Assembly (NCBI RefSeq): GCF_020386615.1 | Contig: NZ_CP077769.1 | Span: 3,472,001-3,536,000 of the forward strand | Origin: Chitinophaga pendula | GTDB taxonomy: Bacteria > Bacteroidota > Bacteroidia > Chitinophagales > Chitinophagaceae | DNA: 64,000 bases | Reading direction: 5' to 3' | Shown here: positions 33,594 through 43,448 of the stretch, in pieces | Layout of the letters: every line of letters starts with the position of its first letter | Numbering within the stretch: position 1 is the first letter of the stretch | Notes under the pieces: generated by a model | What the model saw: the letters and a program-made list of their open reading frames with translations, nothing else | Told to the model about the DNA's origin: nothing | Databases searched by the model: none | Program-made: the position numbers and the translations under genes

Positions 33594-34607
33594 GTGGACT
33601 TCACAAAACACCAGTTATTAGAGAAATTTCTTCTAAAAACTTGCACCGAGGCAGAACTGCAGACAGTAAAAGCACTTCTCGATACCGCAGAAGGCAGGGC
33701 TATCTTATACAAAAAGCTGGCCGACATAGATAGTCAAGCAGAAGATGGATCGGGGGAAGCCGATCAAATGCGATCCCAGGTACGGGTACAGCACTTGAAG
33801 CAGCGGATACACAAACGAATAGCCGTCACCGGCCGTACAGAACAAAATAAAATTGTACGGCGAAACCTGCTTAAAATAGCCGCTGTATTAACCGGCATTG
33901 TCCTGACAGGAACTGCCTTGTTCTATCAATTTAAAAAAACTACTCCGGTCCAGGGTAGTCTTTTCTCTGTAAAACAAAGAAATAAAATTGGGCCTCCGCT
34001 ACGCTGTATATTACCCGATAGCAGCGTTGTATACCTGGCAGCCTGCAGCGAACTGCGTTATTCACCGAACTTTCCAAGTAACGGAAGGGAACTGGAATTA
34101 ACAGGAGAAGCATTCTTTGAGGTCGCGCAAAATCAGGAACATCCATTTATTGTTCATACCGGCGCTATAAATACCCGTGTACTGGGTACCTCTTTTAAAA
34201 TTCAGGCCTTTGCTGACGAACCGTTTGAAATAGTAGTAGCTACAGGTAAGGTCAGGGTCAATACTCCGACGGAAAAAGTCATACTAACCCCTGGATCAGC
34301 AGTAGACTATGACGTTGCAAAGAACGAATTAAAGCAGAAAATAACTGCTACAGATAAACTGCTACAATGGAAGTCAGGAGAAGTGGTTTTTGATGACCAA
34401 CCATTGAAGTCCGTTGTCAACGCATTACAAAGACGTTTTGGGGTTAAAATCATTATGCCCGATGCCGAAATGGCTAGTTACAAGGTGTCAGGATCGTTTG
34501 CAACTACTGACAATGCAAATGATATTCTTTATACGCTCAGCGTCATGGGAAAATTTCGCTATCAACAGCAAGCGGATACTATCTTCCACCTGTATAGAAC
34601 CAGATAA
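33594..34607 (+). CDS. FecR-family anti-sigma factor
   Basis: 337 residues starting at a GTG, supported by AGGAGG at 33578-33583. N-terminal cytoplasmic region (1-90), one membrane helix (about 90-112, RNLLKIAAVLTGIVLTGTAL), then a periplasmic FecR domain (about 120-245, PPLRCILPDSSVVYLAACSE and ELELTGEAFFEVAQN) and a DUF4974-type C terminus (about 260-335). Anti-sigma control of the sigma factor upstream by the TonB receptor downstream is the family model. It starts 118 bp after the sigma gene. Confidence 0.94.
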   Translation: MDFTKHQLLEKFLLKTCTEAELQTVKALLDTAEGRAILYKKLADIDSQAEDGSGEADQMRSQVRVQHLKQRIHKRIAVTGRTEQNKIVRRNLLKIAAVLTGIVLTGTALFYQFKKTTPVQGSLFSVKQRNKIGPPLRCILPDSSVVYLAACSELRYSPNFPSNGRELELTGEAFFEVAQNQEHPFIVHTGAINTRVLGTSFKIQAFADEPFEIVVATGKVRVNTPTEKVILTPGSAVDYDVAKNELKQKITATDKLLQWKSGEVVFDDQPLKSVVNALQRRFGVKIIMPDAEMASYKVSGSFATTDNANDILYTLSVMGKFRYQQQADTIFHLYRTR

Positions 34608-34766
34608 CACCAGCGGTTAAAAACAGTCGTTAGGCCCGAAAATTATCACATATAAAAACAGTCGCCAAACTGCGCAGTAAGCGCCGGTGCAGGCTTTGTC
34701 ATGTCCAATAACAAAGGTTTTTCCACCAATTATTCAACAACCCATTTACAATTATTTATTAAACAT

Positions 34767-37700
34767 ATGAAAAAAACTATACTGCACGTTTTGGTAAGAT
34801 TCAAACGACTACCAATACTGACAAGTATCCTCTTGTACTGCTGCCTCACCCTGCAGCTGTCCGCCCAGCAGGACCTTACCCAACATAAGGTCACGCTTGT
34901 TCTGAAAAACGCCACGCTGAAGGAAGCATTTTCTGCACTACAAAACCAAAGCGGTGTTCACTTTATATTTGATCATGACATCCAAAAATACGAAGCAATA
35001 CCGATTACATGTTCTGAAAAAGACATGTCTGTCGAGAAAATTACAGAAATACTATTGAGAAATACGCGACTACAGTTTGTAGCCATGAAAGATCGTATTG
35101 TCATCAGCGAAAAAACAACGAAAAAAAACGACATCGAAATAACGACCGACCAAGCGGAAAATGGTATTATCAGAGGTAGAATCGTTGATTTTGAGAGCTC
35201 CGAACCACTGCCAGGTGCCTCTGTAACAATTCCAGCATTAAAACGTGGAATGGTGTCAGACAAAGCTGGGAACTACTTGTTTACAGACCTGCCGGAAGGC
35301 AGGATTACCTTACAGGTATCTTATATAGGATACAACACAGAACGAGTTCAGCTGGATATAAAAAAAGGTAGAGGCCAGGTATATGATGTAAGACTACAAG
35401 GAGCAAGCCGGCTGAATGAAGTTGTAGTCACCGGCGGTATTTCAAGACGTGCGCCGGTGGCACACACTTCAGACAAGCAAGTACTGGAGTTACTTAAAAA
35501 CGCCCGGTCGGTAGTTTCCGGCATATCTTCGCAACAGATTGCAATAAGCGCTGACCGTAATGTGGCGGAAGTAGTCAAAAAAATCGCCGGCGTTACGATC
35601 AATGATGACAAATTTATCATTATCCGTGGTATGAATGAGCGTTATAATCTGACATACCTGAATAACAACGTTGCTCCTTCTACCGAATTATATTCCCGTG
35701 CCTTCTCCCTGGACTTGCTTCCCAGCAGAATTATTGATAAAATACTGGTTTATAAATCTCCGGCTCCCGATCTCATGGGAGATATGACAGGAGGCGCTGT
35801 AAAAATATTTACCAAAGATGCCCGCGAAGTAAAACACTTCGATGTAGAACTGCAATTGGGAAATCGTCCGAACACCACATTTAACAATCAGTTTTTGACT
35901 TACCAGGGGGGCAAAACCGACTTCCTTGGTTTTGACGACGGCACCCGTAAGCTTCCTTCTGTTGTTCCTGGTTACGGCAACTTCACTCAGGCCAATATCA
36001 CACAACAGGACTATGCATCGCAGTTTAAGCCCTACCTGCAATACGGGAAAAAAATGGCCCTCCCCATGATCCAGATAACTGCCAACTACTACAACTCGTT
36101 TAAAATAGGTGGAAAAAGACTGGGCATGTTAAGCTCTCTTAGCTATAAAAGAGAACAACAGCAATACGATGTAGACCGGTCCAGCAGTTTTTGGGGGGGT
36201 AACGACCAACGGACACATACTGTAGTGAAGGAAACACAAAGTAATGAAACTGTTCAGGTAAACCTGTTGCAAAACTTCACCTATAAACTGAAAGACAGTA
36301 GCACACTTTTCCTCAAAAACTATTTTCTTCAGCAGGGCCAAAGCGCCACTGTAATACGTAATAACAAAAACGATCAATATATAGTGGGAGATTCCACCAC
36401 CGATCTCTCTACACTTAGTAAACTGCAGTGGAGGGACCGCAATCCGGGATATGATGTATATGAACGTAACATTATTCTTAGCTATACACAACGGTTTTTA
36501 TACTCTGGTAATATCGGCGGGGAACATTATTTCAGTAAAGGTAAACATCAGCTTGACTGGAACCTGGGATATACCTTCAGTCACCAGGTAATTCCCGACC
36601 AGCGGGTTATTCGCTTTAATCAGAACAGACAGGATGGTGGAACATCGTGGTTATCCGGAAAATCGGAGTTAGGATGGATGGCGGCCTATCGTTATATCCC
36701 CAGCATTGATAATTACTCCAAAAGAGACAATAGCTTGCAACGTGGTATGATATCACGTACCTGGTCACAGAATAATGAGCGCGTGTATAACGGGTCAGCT
36801 GACTATACGATTAAAATAAAACCCTGGATTACATTTAAGGCTGGCACCTATCAACAGTGGAAATCCAGGGTGCTTTTCCGCAGAGTGTATACGCTCAATG
36901 AGGGAGACCTTAACAGTGCCGGTTTTCCGGACGACCGAATGGCGCCTATCGGATCTAACGGGAAATATATGGACTTCAATAAAGTCCTATATACTGAGCA
37001 AGACCTGGGCAAGGTATGGAGCAGAGACTACCTAAAGGATGACGGCAGTGCACTGAAGGTTTTTGACCGTACCAGCGGTAGTGATGCCTATATAGCCACC
37101 GAACAACTGAATGCCGGATACGTTGCTGTCTCCCTGCTTCCATTTAATGAAAAATTGGATATCTATGGCGGACTACGGGTGGAATACAACCGGCAACAGG
37201 TAGCTGGTGCTATACCTGGTTACAAGGAGGGTGATATTAATCAGCCGGTACTGGTAGATAATAAATCAACAGACTTCCTCCCTTCACTCAATATCAGCTA
37301 CAAACCTGTTGAACAACTGGTCATCCGCGCTGCATATGGTAAAACGGTCAACAGACCGGAATTCCGCGAACTTTCTCCCTACAGCGAGCTGGATTACCTG
37401 AATAACCAAACCATTCAGGGTAACAATTTTCTGAAACCGGCTACAGCCAGCAATTATGACGTCCGAATAGAATGGTATCCAAAAGATAATAAAAACGCGG
37501 AAACATTCAGTATTGGAGGTTTTTACAAAAATTTGATAAGCCCGATTGAAAGAACTATCTACCGGGACCTTTACTTCGGAGGACCGGCCATAATCAGTTT
37601 TGCTAATGCAGATAAGGCAGTGGTAAAGGGATTGGAGTTCGAAGTACGCAAGAATCTGGGTTTTATTCCGGCTAACTTTTTCAACAATCTTTCTCTCATC

Positions 37701-38249
37701 GGTAACCTCACCCTGATTAAAAGTGAAGTGGAAAAAAGACTGGACACCTCTGTTTTAAAAAATCCCGACCCTGGCATTAACCCTCATTACACCAGGCAAC
37801 TTCAGGGACAGGCGCCTTATATCGCTAACCTGGGCCTATATTACGACAATGCCGGATCCGGAACAAAAGTGGCAGTCACCTGGAACCTGATAGGCCCCCG
37901 TATTTACGCCGCAGCCAATGGAAAGCCCTTTAATCTCAGTTATGACGGCAATGTACCAGTAGTGGTACAAGGAGACCAGGGAAGTATTATAGAGTTACAA
38001 CGCCATACACTTGATTTTGCCTTAACACAACGTATCATCAAAAGTCTTCAGCTGAAATTCAGCGCGCAAAACATCTTGAACCAACCCATCCGGATGGCCG
38101 AGGATGAAAATTATACTTACAAATATGAAAAAGCGCACCGTACCCAGTCCAACACCACGGTCAACTCGGCCGACACTAATGGGGATATCATCAGCACTGA
38201 ATATAAGACAGACAGGCATTTCATATTGTCCTTTATGTACTCTTTTTAA
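34767..38249 (+). CDS. TonB-dependent outer membrane receptor with STN signalling domain
   Basis: 1,160 residues from the ATG at 34767 (22 further in-frame codons upstream lack a signal-peptide start). Signal peptide to about 34; STN domain (about 38-115, LKNATLKEAFSALQNQSGVH); carboxypeptidase-regulatory-like domain (about 130-210); plug (about 215-375: IIRGMNERYNLTYLNNNVAP, ILVYKSPAPDLMGDMTGGAV); and a large barrel ending in HFILSFMYSF. The plug lacks the SusC hallmark, so this is a FecA/CirA-style receptor rather than SusC. STN plus adjacent FecR/sigma means it is a signalling receptor. Substrate unknown; three lipoproteins follow. Confidence 0.93.
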   Translation: MKKTILHVLVRFKRLPILTSILLYCCLTLQLSAQQDLTQHKVTLVLKNATLKEAFSALQNQSGVHFIFDHDIQKYEAIPITCSEKDMSVEKITEILLRNTRLQFVAMKDRIVISEKTTKKNDIEITTDQAENGIIRGRIVDFESSEPLPGASVTIPALKRGMVSDKAGNYLFTDLPEGRITLQVSYIGYNTERVQLDIKKGRGQVYDVRLQGASRLNEVVVTGGISRRAPVAHTSDKQVLELLKNARSVVSGISSQQIAISADRNVAEVVKKIAGVTINDDKFIIIRGMNERYNLTYLNNNVAPSTELYSRAFSLDLLPSRIIDKILVYKSPAPDLMGDMTGGAVKIFTKDAREVKHFDVELQLGNRPNTTFNNQFLTYQGGKTDFLGFDDGTRKLPSVVPGYGNFTQANITQQDYASQFKPYLQYGKKMALPMIQITANYYNSFKIGGKRLGMLSSLSYKREQQQYDVDRSSSFWGGNDQRTHTVVKETQSNETVQVNLLQNFTYKLKDSSTLFLKNYFLQQGQSATVIRNNKNDQYIVGDSTTDLSTLSKLQWRDRNPGYDVYERNIILSYTQRFLYSGNIGGEHYFSKGKHQLDWNLGYTFSHQVIPDQRVIRFNQNRQDGGTSWLSGKSELGWMAAYRYIPSIDNYSKRDNSLQRGMISRTWSQNNERVYNGSADYTIKIKPWITFKAGTYQQWKSRVLFRRVYTLNEGDLNSAGFPDDRMAPIGSNGKYMDFNKVLYTEQDLGKVWSRDYLKDDGSALKVFDRTSGSDAYIATEQLNAGYVAVSLLPFNEKLDIYGGLRVEYNRQQVAGAIPGYKEGDINQPVLVDNKSTDFLPSLNISYKPVEQLVIRAAYGKTVNRPEFRELSPYSELDYLNNQTIQGNNFLKPATASNYDVRIEWYPKDNKNAETFSIGGFYKNLISPIERTIYRDLYFGGPAIISFANADKAVVKGLEFEVRKNLGFIPANFFNNLSLIGNLTLIKSEVEKRLDTSVLKNPDPGINPHYTRQLQGQAPYIANLGLYYDNAGSGTKVAVTWNLIGPRIYAAANGKPFNLSYDGNVPVVVQGDQGSIIELQRHTLDFALTQRIIKSLQLKFSAQNILNQPIRMAEDENYTYKYEKAHRTQSNTTVNSADTNGDIISTEYKTDRHFILSFMYSF

Positions 38250-38266
38250 ATCAACAGAAAATAGTT

Positions 38267-39784
38267 ATGACACATATAAAAATATATCGCGCAGTATTGA
38301 TTATTCTGAATTGTTGCCTGTTATCGTCCTGTTATAAAGCCAGCAACTTCAAGAATGAGCTGGATGGGCTGCCGCAGGTGAATTACCAACCTGAGTACAA
38401 ATACAAATCCAGTTATATCGTGGGTGATACTATGACCATCACCGGAAGGCTGCAGCTCAATAACAATTTCCAAATTCATATCGGCTCCGTTAATGCCAAC
38501 ATAGTCGCCGCTGATACGATCCGTTACAAACCATTTTTTGCCAGTAATGAAGAAAAAATAATGGACTGGGTAAAGGTATTAATTACTGAAGACATGGGAT
38601 CCGGTAATAATATTCCCGTGGTTATTACATCCGGAAACTTCAGTATGAATTCCGCCACTATTACCATATTCTCCCAATATAACAAGGAAAGCTTTCAGCG
38701 TCCGCTTGGCCTGGCTGACCATGCCGGCATAGCTGATCCGCATAATATCTTTCTGCACTGTTTAAATGGCAAAGGCGATATCTATTTTTATGAAGTAAAT
38801 ACCGGAAATATACAACATATAAAAAAAGACGGTTCTACTGAACTTGTATTGGGAGCTGCTGAACTCAACAATAAAGGATTTGTGGTAAAATCCTTTGTAA
38901 CGGGTGGTGTTAACCCGCAGGGCACAAAAGCATGGATTTCTCTGGAAACAAATACCGGTTATGCTTTTATAGAAGCGGATCTTGTAGCAAAGTCAGCCAA
39001 ACTATTGAATCAAACCTCCGCATATGTATTTCCGTTTACGGGTACTATAGGCAAAGTCAATCTGTACATTACCGGAGGTATTTACCCGGATAGTAAAGGA
39101 GATGTTTATCTGGTAACACCAGGTAACCTATATGGAAATTATCTTCCGCAGGCATCCATAGCACGGTACAACAGTAACGACGGTACACTTGATTATCTTT
39201 TTCGTACCCTGGGTGCCCCTCAGGAAATCCCGGGGGTAGATTTAGGGGATTTTGTGAAATTTAATATGCTACCAGATGAATCTACCCTATATGTATCCAT
39301 TAACTCAGAGCTGCGTGTTTTTGATATTCAAAGCCGTGTGATGATCAGCCATTATAAGGTCCAACCTGAAAAAGAGGGTGTACTTCCTAAAACCTATACT
39401 GGTCCATTTGATTTACTACGGATAAATATAAACGGCGGTTTCGGTAATAACGCTGACCCGGCTGCCGCCTTCGGTTTTTTACCTAAACCCGGCAAAAAGC
39501 TGGTGGTGCTACTTTATCAATACCTGACTACATATGGCAACCAAACAGCGAATATCACAGCACAAATCGGTGGCCCCAAATGGATGGTGTTTGACTTTTC
39601 CGAAAACAGGAGTTACCAGTATGCTCCTATGGCAGACCTCATCGGATATTCATTTGAACCTTATCAGACTTTCAATAAACCGGCCAGTGCTTTTAGCGAC
39701 CAGTTGCTGAATTATGATGAAGCAGGGCATTTGTATAGCACCGCCAATGGATGCAAGAAGATAGTCAAAACGATTTTAAAATAA
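38267..39784 (+). CDS. Lipoprotein with predicted beta-propeller-like body
   Basis: 505 residues. The signal peptide ends in a lipobox (LNCCLLSSC, acylated Cys near 23). After a start domain with an immunoglobulin/IPT-like feel (TMTITGRLQLNNNFQIHIGS) the rest has repeated beta strands such as GDIYFYEVNTGNIQHIKKDG, GDVYLVTPGNLYGNYL and LRVFDIQSRVMISHYKV, suggestive of a propeller. No enzymatic motif. It begins 17 bp after the TonB receptor, so co-transcription is very likely; it is probably a surface-exposed partner of that receptor. Family not recognised. Confidence 0.8.
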   Translation: MTHIKIYRAVLIILNCCLLSSCYKASNFKNELDGLPQVNYQPEYKYKSSYIVGDTMTITGRLQLNNNFQIHIGSVNANIVAADTIRYKPFFASNEEKIMDWVKVLITEDMGSGNNIPVVITSGNFSMNSATITIFSQYNKESFQRPLGLADHAGIADPHNIFLHCLNGKGDIYFYEVNTGNIQHIKKDGSTELVLGAAELNNKGFVVKSFVTGGVNPQGTKAWISLETNTGYAFIEADLVAKSAKLLNQTSAYVFPFTGTIGKVNLYITGGIYPDSKGDVYLVTPGNLYGNYLPQASIARYNSNDGTLDYLFRTLGAPQEIPGVDLGDFVKFNMLPDESTLYVSINSELRVFDIQSRVMISHYKVQPEKEGVLPKTYTGPFDLLRININGGFGNNADPAAAFGFLPKPGKKLVVLLYQYLTTYGNQTANITAQIGGPKWMVFDFSENRSYQYAPMADLIGYSFEPYQTFNKPASAFSDQLLNYDEAGHLYSTANGCKKIVKTILK

Positions 39785-39815
39785 TCAACGGCATTTCACC
39801 TTAAAAAATTAGATA

Positions 39816-40730
39816 ATGAAAATAAGCGCCTATCTCTACGGGCTGCTGTGTTGCAGTGTTTGGTTCATATCCTGTCAGAAAAACATCGATCCGGTATTAC
39901 CCGAAAATGGCAACCTGATCAAAATAAACTACTACAATAGTTCAGATGTATTATCGAAATATACCATCGGCGGACTGGGTATTTTTGTGGATACGCTGGC
40001 CAACCGGGCGAGTGTAAGGCTTCCTTTCTTCGATTTGTCAGCTTCTCCTCCGAAGTTGGAATATCCTATAGTAAACAATACCATAAAGAGCATTGTATAT
40101 ATGAACTATGGGAGCGGGTCACATCGCTTCCGGACCCATTATATGGTCCCGGACACTACTATTGCCGGGGCCGTATTTGGTGTTTTACCAGACACCCTGC
40201 TGGTTGATACCACTTTTATACTGAAAAGCAGCACCAACACATTAATGTACCTGGCAGATAAACCTGGTGTAAAAAACCAGCAACGACTGGGATTCACATT
40301 GATTGCCGTTCCCGTAGCACAGCCACTTCCTGAAGACAGTAACACGGTGCAGTTATGCATTGTCAATACCAGTCCGGATGCCGGCCCTTTGTTATGCAAA
40401 CGGGTAAAACCCGATGGCAGCTTTACCATAGAAAATTTACCACAGCAACTCCAATACGGACAATATACCGATTATATAAAACTAAGCCCCAAAGAAGCCT
40501 CAAATGGGCTGATAGGATTACGGATATATAACAGCAATTCCGGAACAGAACTGGTTAATACCGCTGTTCCTGCAAATGCCGGACATGCCTACATCATATC
40601 TGTAAGAGGATTTGCGATGGAAAGAAATTTCACCATTCCGCTGTCTGTAAACAATGATAAAAAAACATTGCTCTACGGCATTAAAACTATTTCGGCTAAC
40701 CTACGTGCAGACATGAGGCAAGTGCGGTAA
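39816..40730 (+). CDS. Lipoprotein, possibly DUF4397-like
   Basis: 304 residues. Signal peptide with lipobox (SVWFISC, Cys near 20). The C-terminal half contains VQLCIVNTSPDAGPLLCKRV, NAGHAYIISVRGFAM and LRIYNSNSGTEL, somewhat like DUF4397 proteins in which an NxSPDA segment is followed by an extended beta-fold. No enzymatic motif. It is the second of three lipoproteins behind the TonB receptor, spaced 31 bp from the preceding gene. Confidence 0.78.
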   Translation: MKISAYLYGLLCCSVWFISCQKNIDPVLPENGNLIKINYYNSSDVLSKYTIGGLGIFVDTLANRASVRLPFFDLSASPPKLEYPIVNNTIKSIVYMNYGSGSHRFRTHYMVPDTTIAGAVFGVLPDTLLVDTTFILKSSTNTLMYLADKPGVKNQQRLGFTLIAVPVAQPLPEDSNTVQLCIVNTSPDAGPLLCKRVKPDGSFTIENLPQQLQYGQYTDYIKLSPKEASNGLIGLRIYNSNSGTELVNTAVPANAGHAYIISVRGFAMERNFTIPLSVNNDKKTLLYGIKTISANLRADMRQVR

Positions 40731-40771
40731 GAGAAATATTATTGATGATAATTTTTTTAAAACCGGTAAAA

Positions 40772-42193
40772 ATGAAAACAAGGAAATATAGTCTAACATC
40801 GATAGTGTTAATGACGCTGTTATCCGCAGCCTGTAATAAAACGACCGCCCCTGACCTGTCACCTGTCCGCTTCGGTACAAAAGTTGTCAGCATCGCCCAA
40901 TTAAAAGCTTTAAGTACTGGACAGACAGTAAAAATACCCGACGGTACAGATGGCAAACAAATTGTCGGCGTGGTGATATCTGATAAAACCGGAAAAAATA
41001 TTGACCCCAACACGATTGTGTTACAAAGTGAGGGTACAGATACTGCAGGTATTGTCATAAATTTCGACAGCATTGCGCCATTTACACTAGGGGACCGCCT
41101 ATCCATCAATGTTTCTGGACAACAACTGGTGAACCAGCAAGGCGAAATATTGGTATCCAAAGTACCGCTGAGCCAGGTACAGTACATGGGAAAAGGTTAT
41201 ATTAAAATGTATTCCACCACTGCAAACGACCTGGTAAAAAATGCGGATAAATGGAATGGAACATTGGTTACTTTGTATGATGGTGCATTTATAAATGGTA
41301 ATGGCAAATATGATGGTACGCTTACTTTCAAAGAAACGGACAGCACGCAGGTTATCAAATCTACCATACTTTCCGGTGCGGAATTTGAACATACTGCCTA
41401 TCCGGAAGGGATCAACACCATCACCGGAATATTCAGAACAAATGGAAAGGATCATTTCGTCCAGATCAGGACAGCAGCAGACGTTACCAGTTCTACTATT
41501 ACGCGCATAGTAACAGATAATATGATTGGCTTGGGCATAACAAGATATGGCAGATATTATTGGGAGCAACCTTATTTATACGACGGCGGGAAATTTGAAA
41601 CAACTGATTTCCGTTACACAACAAATGGACAGACTGCCTATACCCAACCCTATTCTGCGGATGCAGGAATATTATCGCCCGGTCGTTCTTATCTCCACCT
41701 GTTAAACTACGCCCCTCCGGAATACTACAGTAGCAGAAGCCAGTGTAATATCGAAAATCAAGGTAGCCTGCAAGGGTTGAAGGAGTTACGGGTTAGTTTT
41801 ATTGGCAGCGCTGTTACCGGTGTCCTTGGCTCCTCAGAGGCAGATACGATAACGGTGAGGCCGTTTAATCCTGCCGTGGATAGCTTTCGGTTGTATCTTG
41901 AATTTACCAACAATGGTTATTTGGTTAATCTGGGACCAGCAGCCAGTCAATATTCAATTGCCTACAAACAGACCGGCAAAATCTATACGGCGGTATTTCG
42001 TATCCCTACCAGGCATGAGATGATGAAATATGCTCCCATTGACGATCCTAATTATGCGGTCAGTGTTAGCAATTGGTTGGCAGCTCCTGGATTCAATATT
42101 ACTAATTTTTCTACGCGGACTGATACCGATCCCAACTCCTGGTATGAGGGATATGCCCCGGTGGTAATTACAAAAATAGAATATGCGTTTTGA
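40772..42193 (+). CDS. DUF5689-like lipoprotein
   Basis: 473 residues from the ATG at 40772 (ten extra in-frame codons upstream rejected because the Lys-rich MKTRKYSLTSIVLMTLLSAA start is a normal signal peptide). Lipobox LLSAAC, Cys near 21. The domain that follows (about 40-240: TVKIPDGTDGKQIVGVVISD, TDTAGIVINFDSIAPFTLGD, INVSGQQLVNQQGEILVSKV) matches my memory of DUF5689, an OB-like domain of Bacteroidota outer-surface lipoproteins. The C-terminal part is beta-rich. Last gene of the cassette. Confidence 0.82.
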   Translation: MKTRKYSLTSIVLMTLLSAACNKTTAPDLSPVRFGTKVVSIAQLKALSTGQTVKIPDGTDGKQIVGVVISDKTGKNIDPNTIVLQSEGTDTAGIVINFDSIAPFTLGDRLSINVSGQQLVNQQGEILVSKVPLSQVQYMGKGYIKMYSTTANDLVKNADKWNGTLVTLYDGAFINGNGKYDGTLTFKETDSTQVIKSTILSGAEFEHTAYPEGINTITGIFRTNGKDHFVQIRTAADVTSSTITRIVTDNMIGLGITRYGRYYWEQPYLYDGGKFETTDFRYTTNGQTAYTQPYSADAGILSPGRSYLHLLNYAPPEYYSSRSQCNIENQGSLQGLKELRVSFIGSAVTGVLGSSEADTITVRPFNPAVDSFRLYLEFTNNGYLVNLGPAASQYSIAYKQTGKIYTAVFRIPTRHEMMKYAPIDDPNYAVSVSNWLAAPGFNITNFSTRTDTDPNSWYEGYAPVVITKIEYAF

Positions 42194-42252
42194 TTCAGGT
42201 GTAGCTATGTCTATATAGTAAGTTAACCCACCAGATCCCCTGGAAAACAGAG

Positions 42253-42357
42253 AGGGTGTATTAAAAGTAATTTTTCCCCCGAATTATTCGGATACTTGAT
42301 AGCGAGAATTTTCATTTACGCAATCTCAGACCCTTCAGATTACTTTTGATACACCCT
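42253..42357. mobile_element. MITE-like element with 21-bp terminal inverted repeats
   Basis: AGGGTGTATTAAAAGTAAT(TT) at 42253-42273 and the complement of AGGGTGTATCAAAAGTAAT(CT) at 42337-42357 match at 19 of 21 positions around a 63-bp AT-rich centre with no ORF. The repeat starts resemble ends of IS1182/IS1595-style transposons. It sits just after the lipoprotein operon and its outer flanks carry no obvious duplication. It could also act as a large hairpin terminator for the operon. Confidence 0.6.
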
Positions 42358-43130
42358 GTTCTTTTTTATAATTTAGGTAGACAGCATTTAAGTACTTCAA
42401 TTTCCTGTCCCGCTAAATTCCGTACTTGTATGGCTTTCAACTCAGAGTTTACTGAGATCCACCTGGTTACGGCCAGGCATTACATTGGAAAAGGTATTAT
42501 CATGACCCACATCCCATTTAAAAGCTGTAACTCTATGATCGAAGTTAAGGAAACGTCCATTTGTCTGGTCATAAACTAATAGTTTGGAAGATCCTTTTCC
42601 TGATGGGAGCGCATTGTCCCCAAAAAGGGTGCAGACACATACTAGGCTGCTTCTCCATCAACGATATTCCTTTTTGCTCCAAAAGTGCGTTTATTTTCCG
42701 TTCCTCTCTCCTACCTATCGTCACCGAATAAGGTTTGCATATCCCATCGATTGGAGTATCTGCATCCGAAAGCATGTTACTGCCAACAATAATTTTCGGC
42801 GAAATAGTCAATGTGTGTATCCTGGATAATAAAATATATACTAAATCTATTTGCCGAAAAGACAAGCTTTAGACCGGGAACAACTTATGGAATACATGAT
42901 GACAAGATTAAAACTAACTTCATTAAAAAGCAAAACTGCGTTTCAACTCTATTGTCTGGATTCTACAAATAATGTTTAATCAGAATAGATCTTTAATATT
43001 CGCATGACATCGTTGAACCTGTAAATTCCAACACATATATTTTGTATCGTGGTAAAAGCTGATTAACCTATATAAGGTACGGGAAAGAAATCGGGATTAG
43101 GCAAAAGGAACTAAACGCTCGACTAAAAAA
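42358..43130. other. Intergenic region without a supported gene
   Basis: About 770 bp between the MITE-like element and the tRNA-Lys terminator. Two short open frames exist. The minus-strand one (42,569-42,865, 98 codons) has a protein-like tail (RREERKINALLEQKGISLME, CLHPFWGQCAPIRKRI) but no promoter or recognised family. The plus-strand one at 42,346-42,579 I do not believe. Confidence 0.45.
42569..42865 (-). other. Doubtful 98-codon ORF
   Basis: An open frame with plausible amino acid make-up in its second half (TIGRREERKINALLEQKG) but an irregular first half and no family I can name. It may be an old gene fragment left in the intergenic space near the MITE-like element. Confidence 0.25.
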
Positions 43131-43159
43131 ACAAAACCTGCGCTGGTCGCAGGTTTTGT
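43131..43159 (-). terminator. Intrinsic terminator of tRNA-Lys
   Basis: A perfect 12-bp stem (ACAAAACCTGCG / CGCAGGTTTTGT, loop of 5 nt). On the minus strand it continues into a run of T's, right after the 3' end of tRNA-Lys. Confidence 0.85.
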
Positions 43160-43169
43160 AAGTTGCTTG

Positions 43170-43242
43170 TGATCCCGCTGGGACTCGAACCCAGGACCCA
43201 TACATTAAAAGTGTATTGCTCTACCAACTGAGCTACGGAATC
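43170..43242 (-). tRNA. tRNA-Lys (anticodon TTT)
   Basis: The minus strand folds into a cloverleaf. The acceptor stem pairs GATTCCG with CGGGATC, the D-arm contains GCTCAGTTGG, the anticodon stem-loop has ATACA CTTTTAA TGTAT (anticodon TTT at positions 34-36), and the T-arm contains GGTTCGAGTCCC. The CCA is not encoded. A Bacteroidetes-type promoter lies upstream and a hairpin downstream, so it is transcribed alone. Confidence 0.97.
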
Positions 43243-43270
43243 GCATTACGTTTTTCGTTGTAAGCGGGTG

Positions 43271-43300
43271 CAAAAATAGTAATTATTTCATTTTGAACAA
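43271..43300 (-). promoter_or_regulatory. Promoter of tRNA-Lys
   Basis: Minus strand: TTG (43300-43298), 19 bp, then TATTTTTG (43278-43271), a match to the Bacteroidetes TTG-N19-TAnnTTTG promoter. Transcription would start about 20 bp upstream of the mature tRNA. Confidence 0.75.
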
Positions 43301-43448
43301 CTTTTTTTAAAAAAAACTATTCCTTTTTTTGAACTTAATACTTGAAAGCCTCTATAGTAAGGCTAAAGAGTTATTCACAATCTACCGGCGTGAATAAGTA
43401 TTTTCGTGTATGTATAAACATCTCACCTATTTTTGTATAGCAAAAAAA

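Noticed and set aside
42346..42579. 77-codon plus-strand frame beside the MITE-like element
   Set aside because: Starts inside the inverted repeat and shows no protein-like pattern; chance frame.
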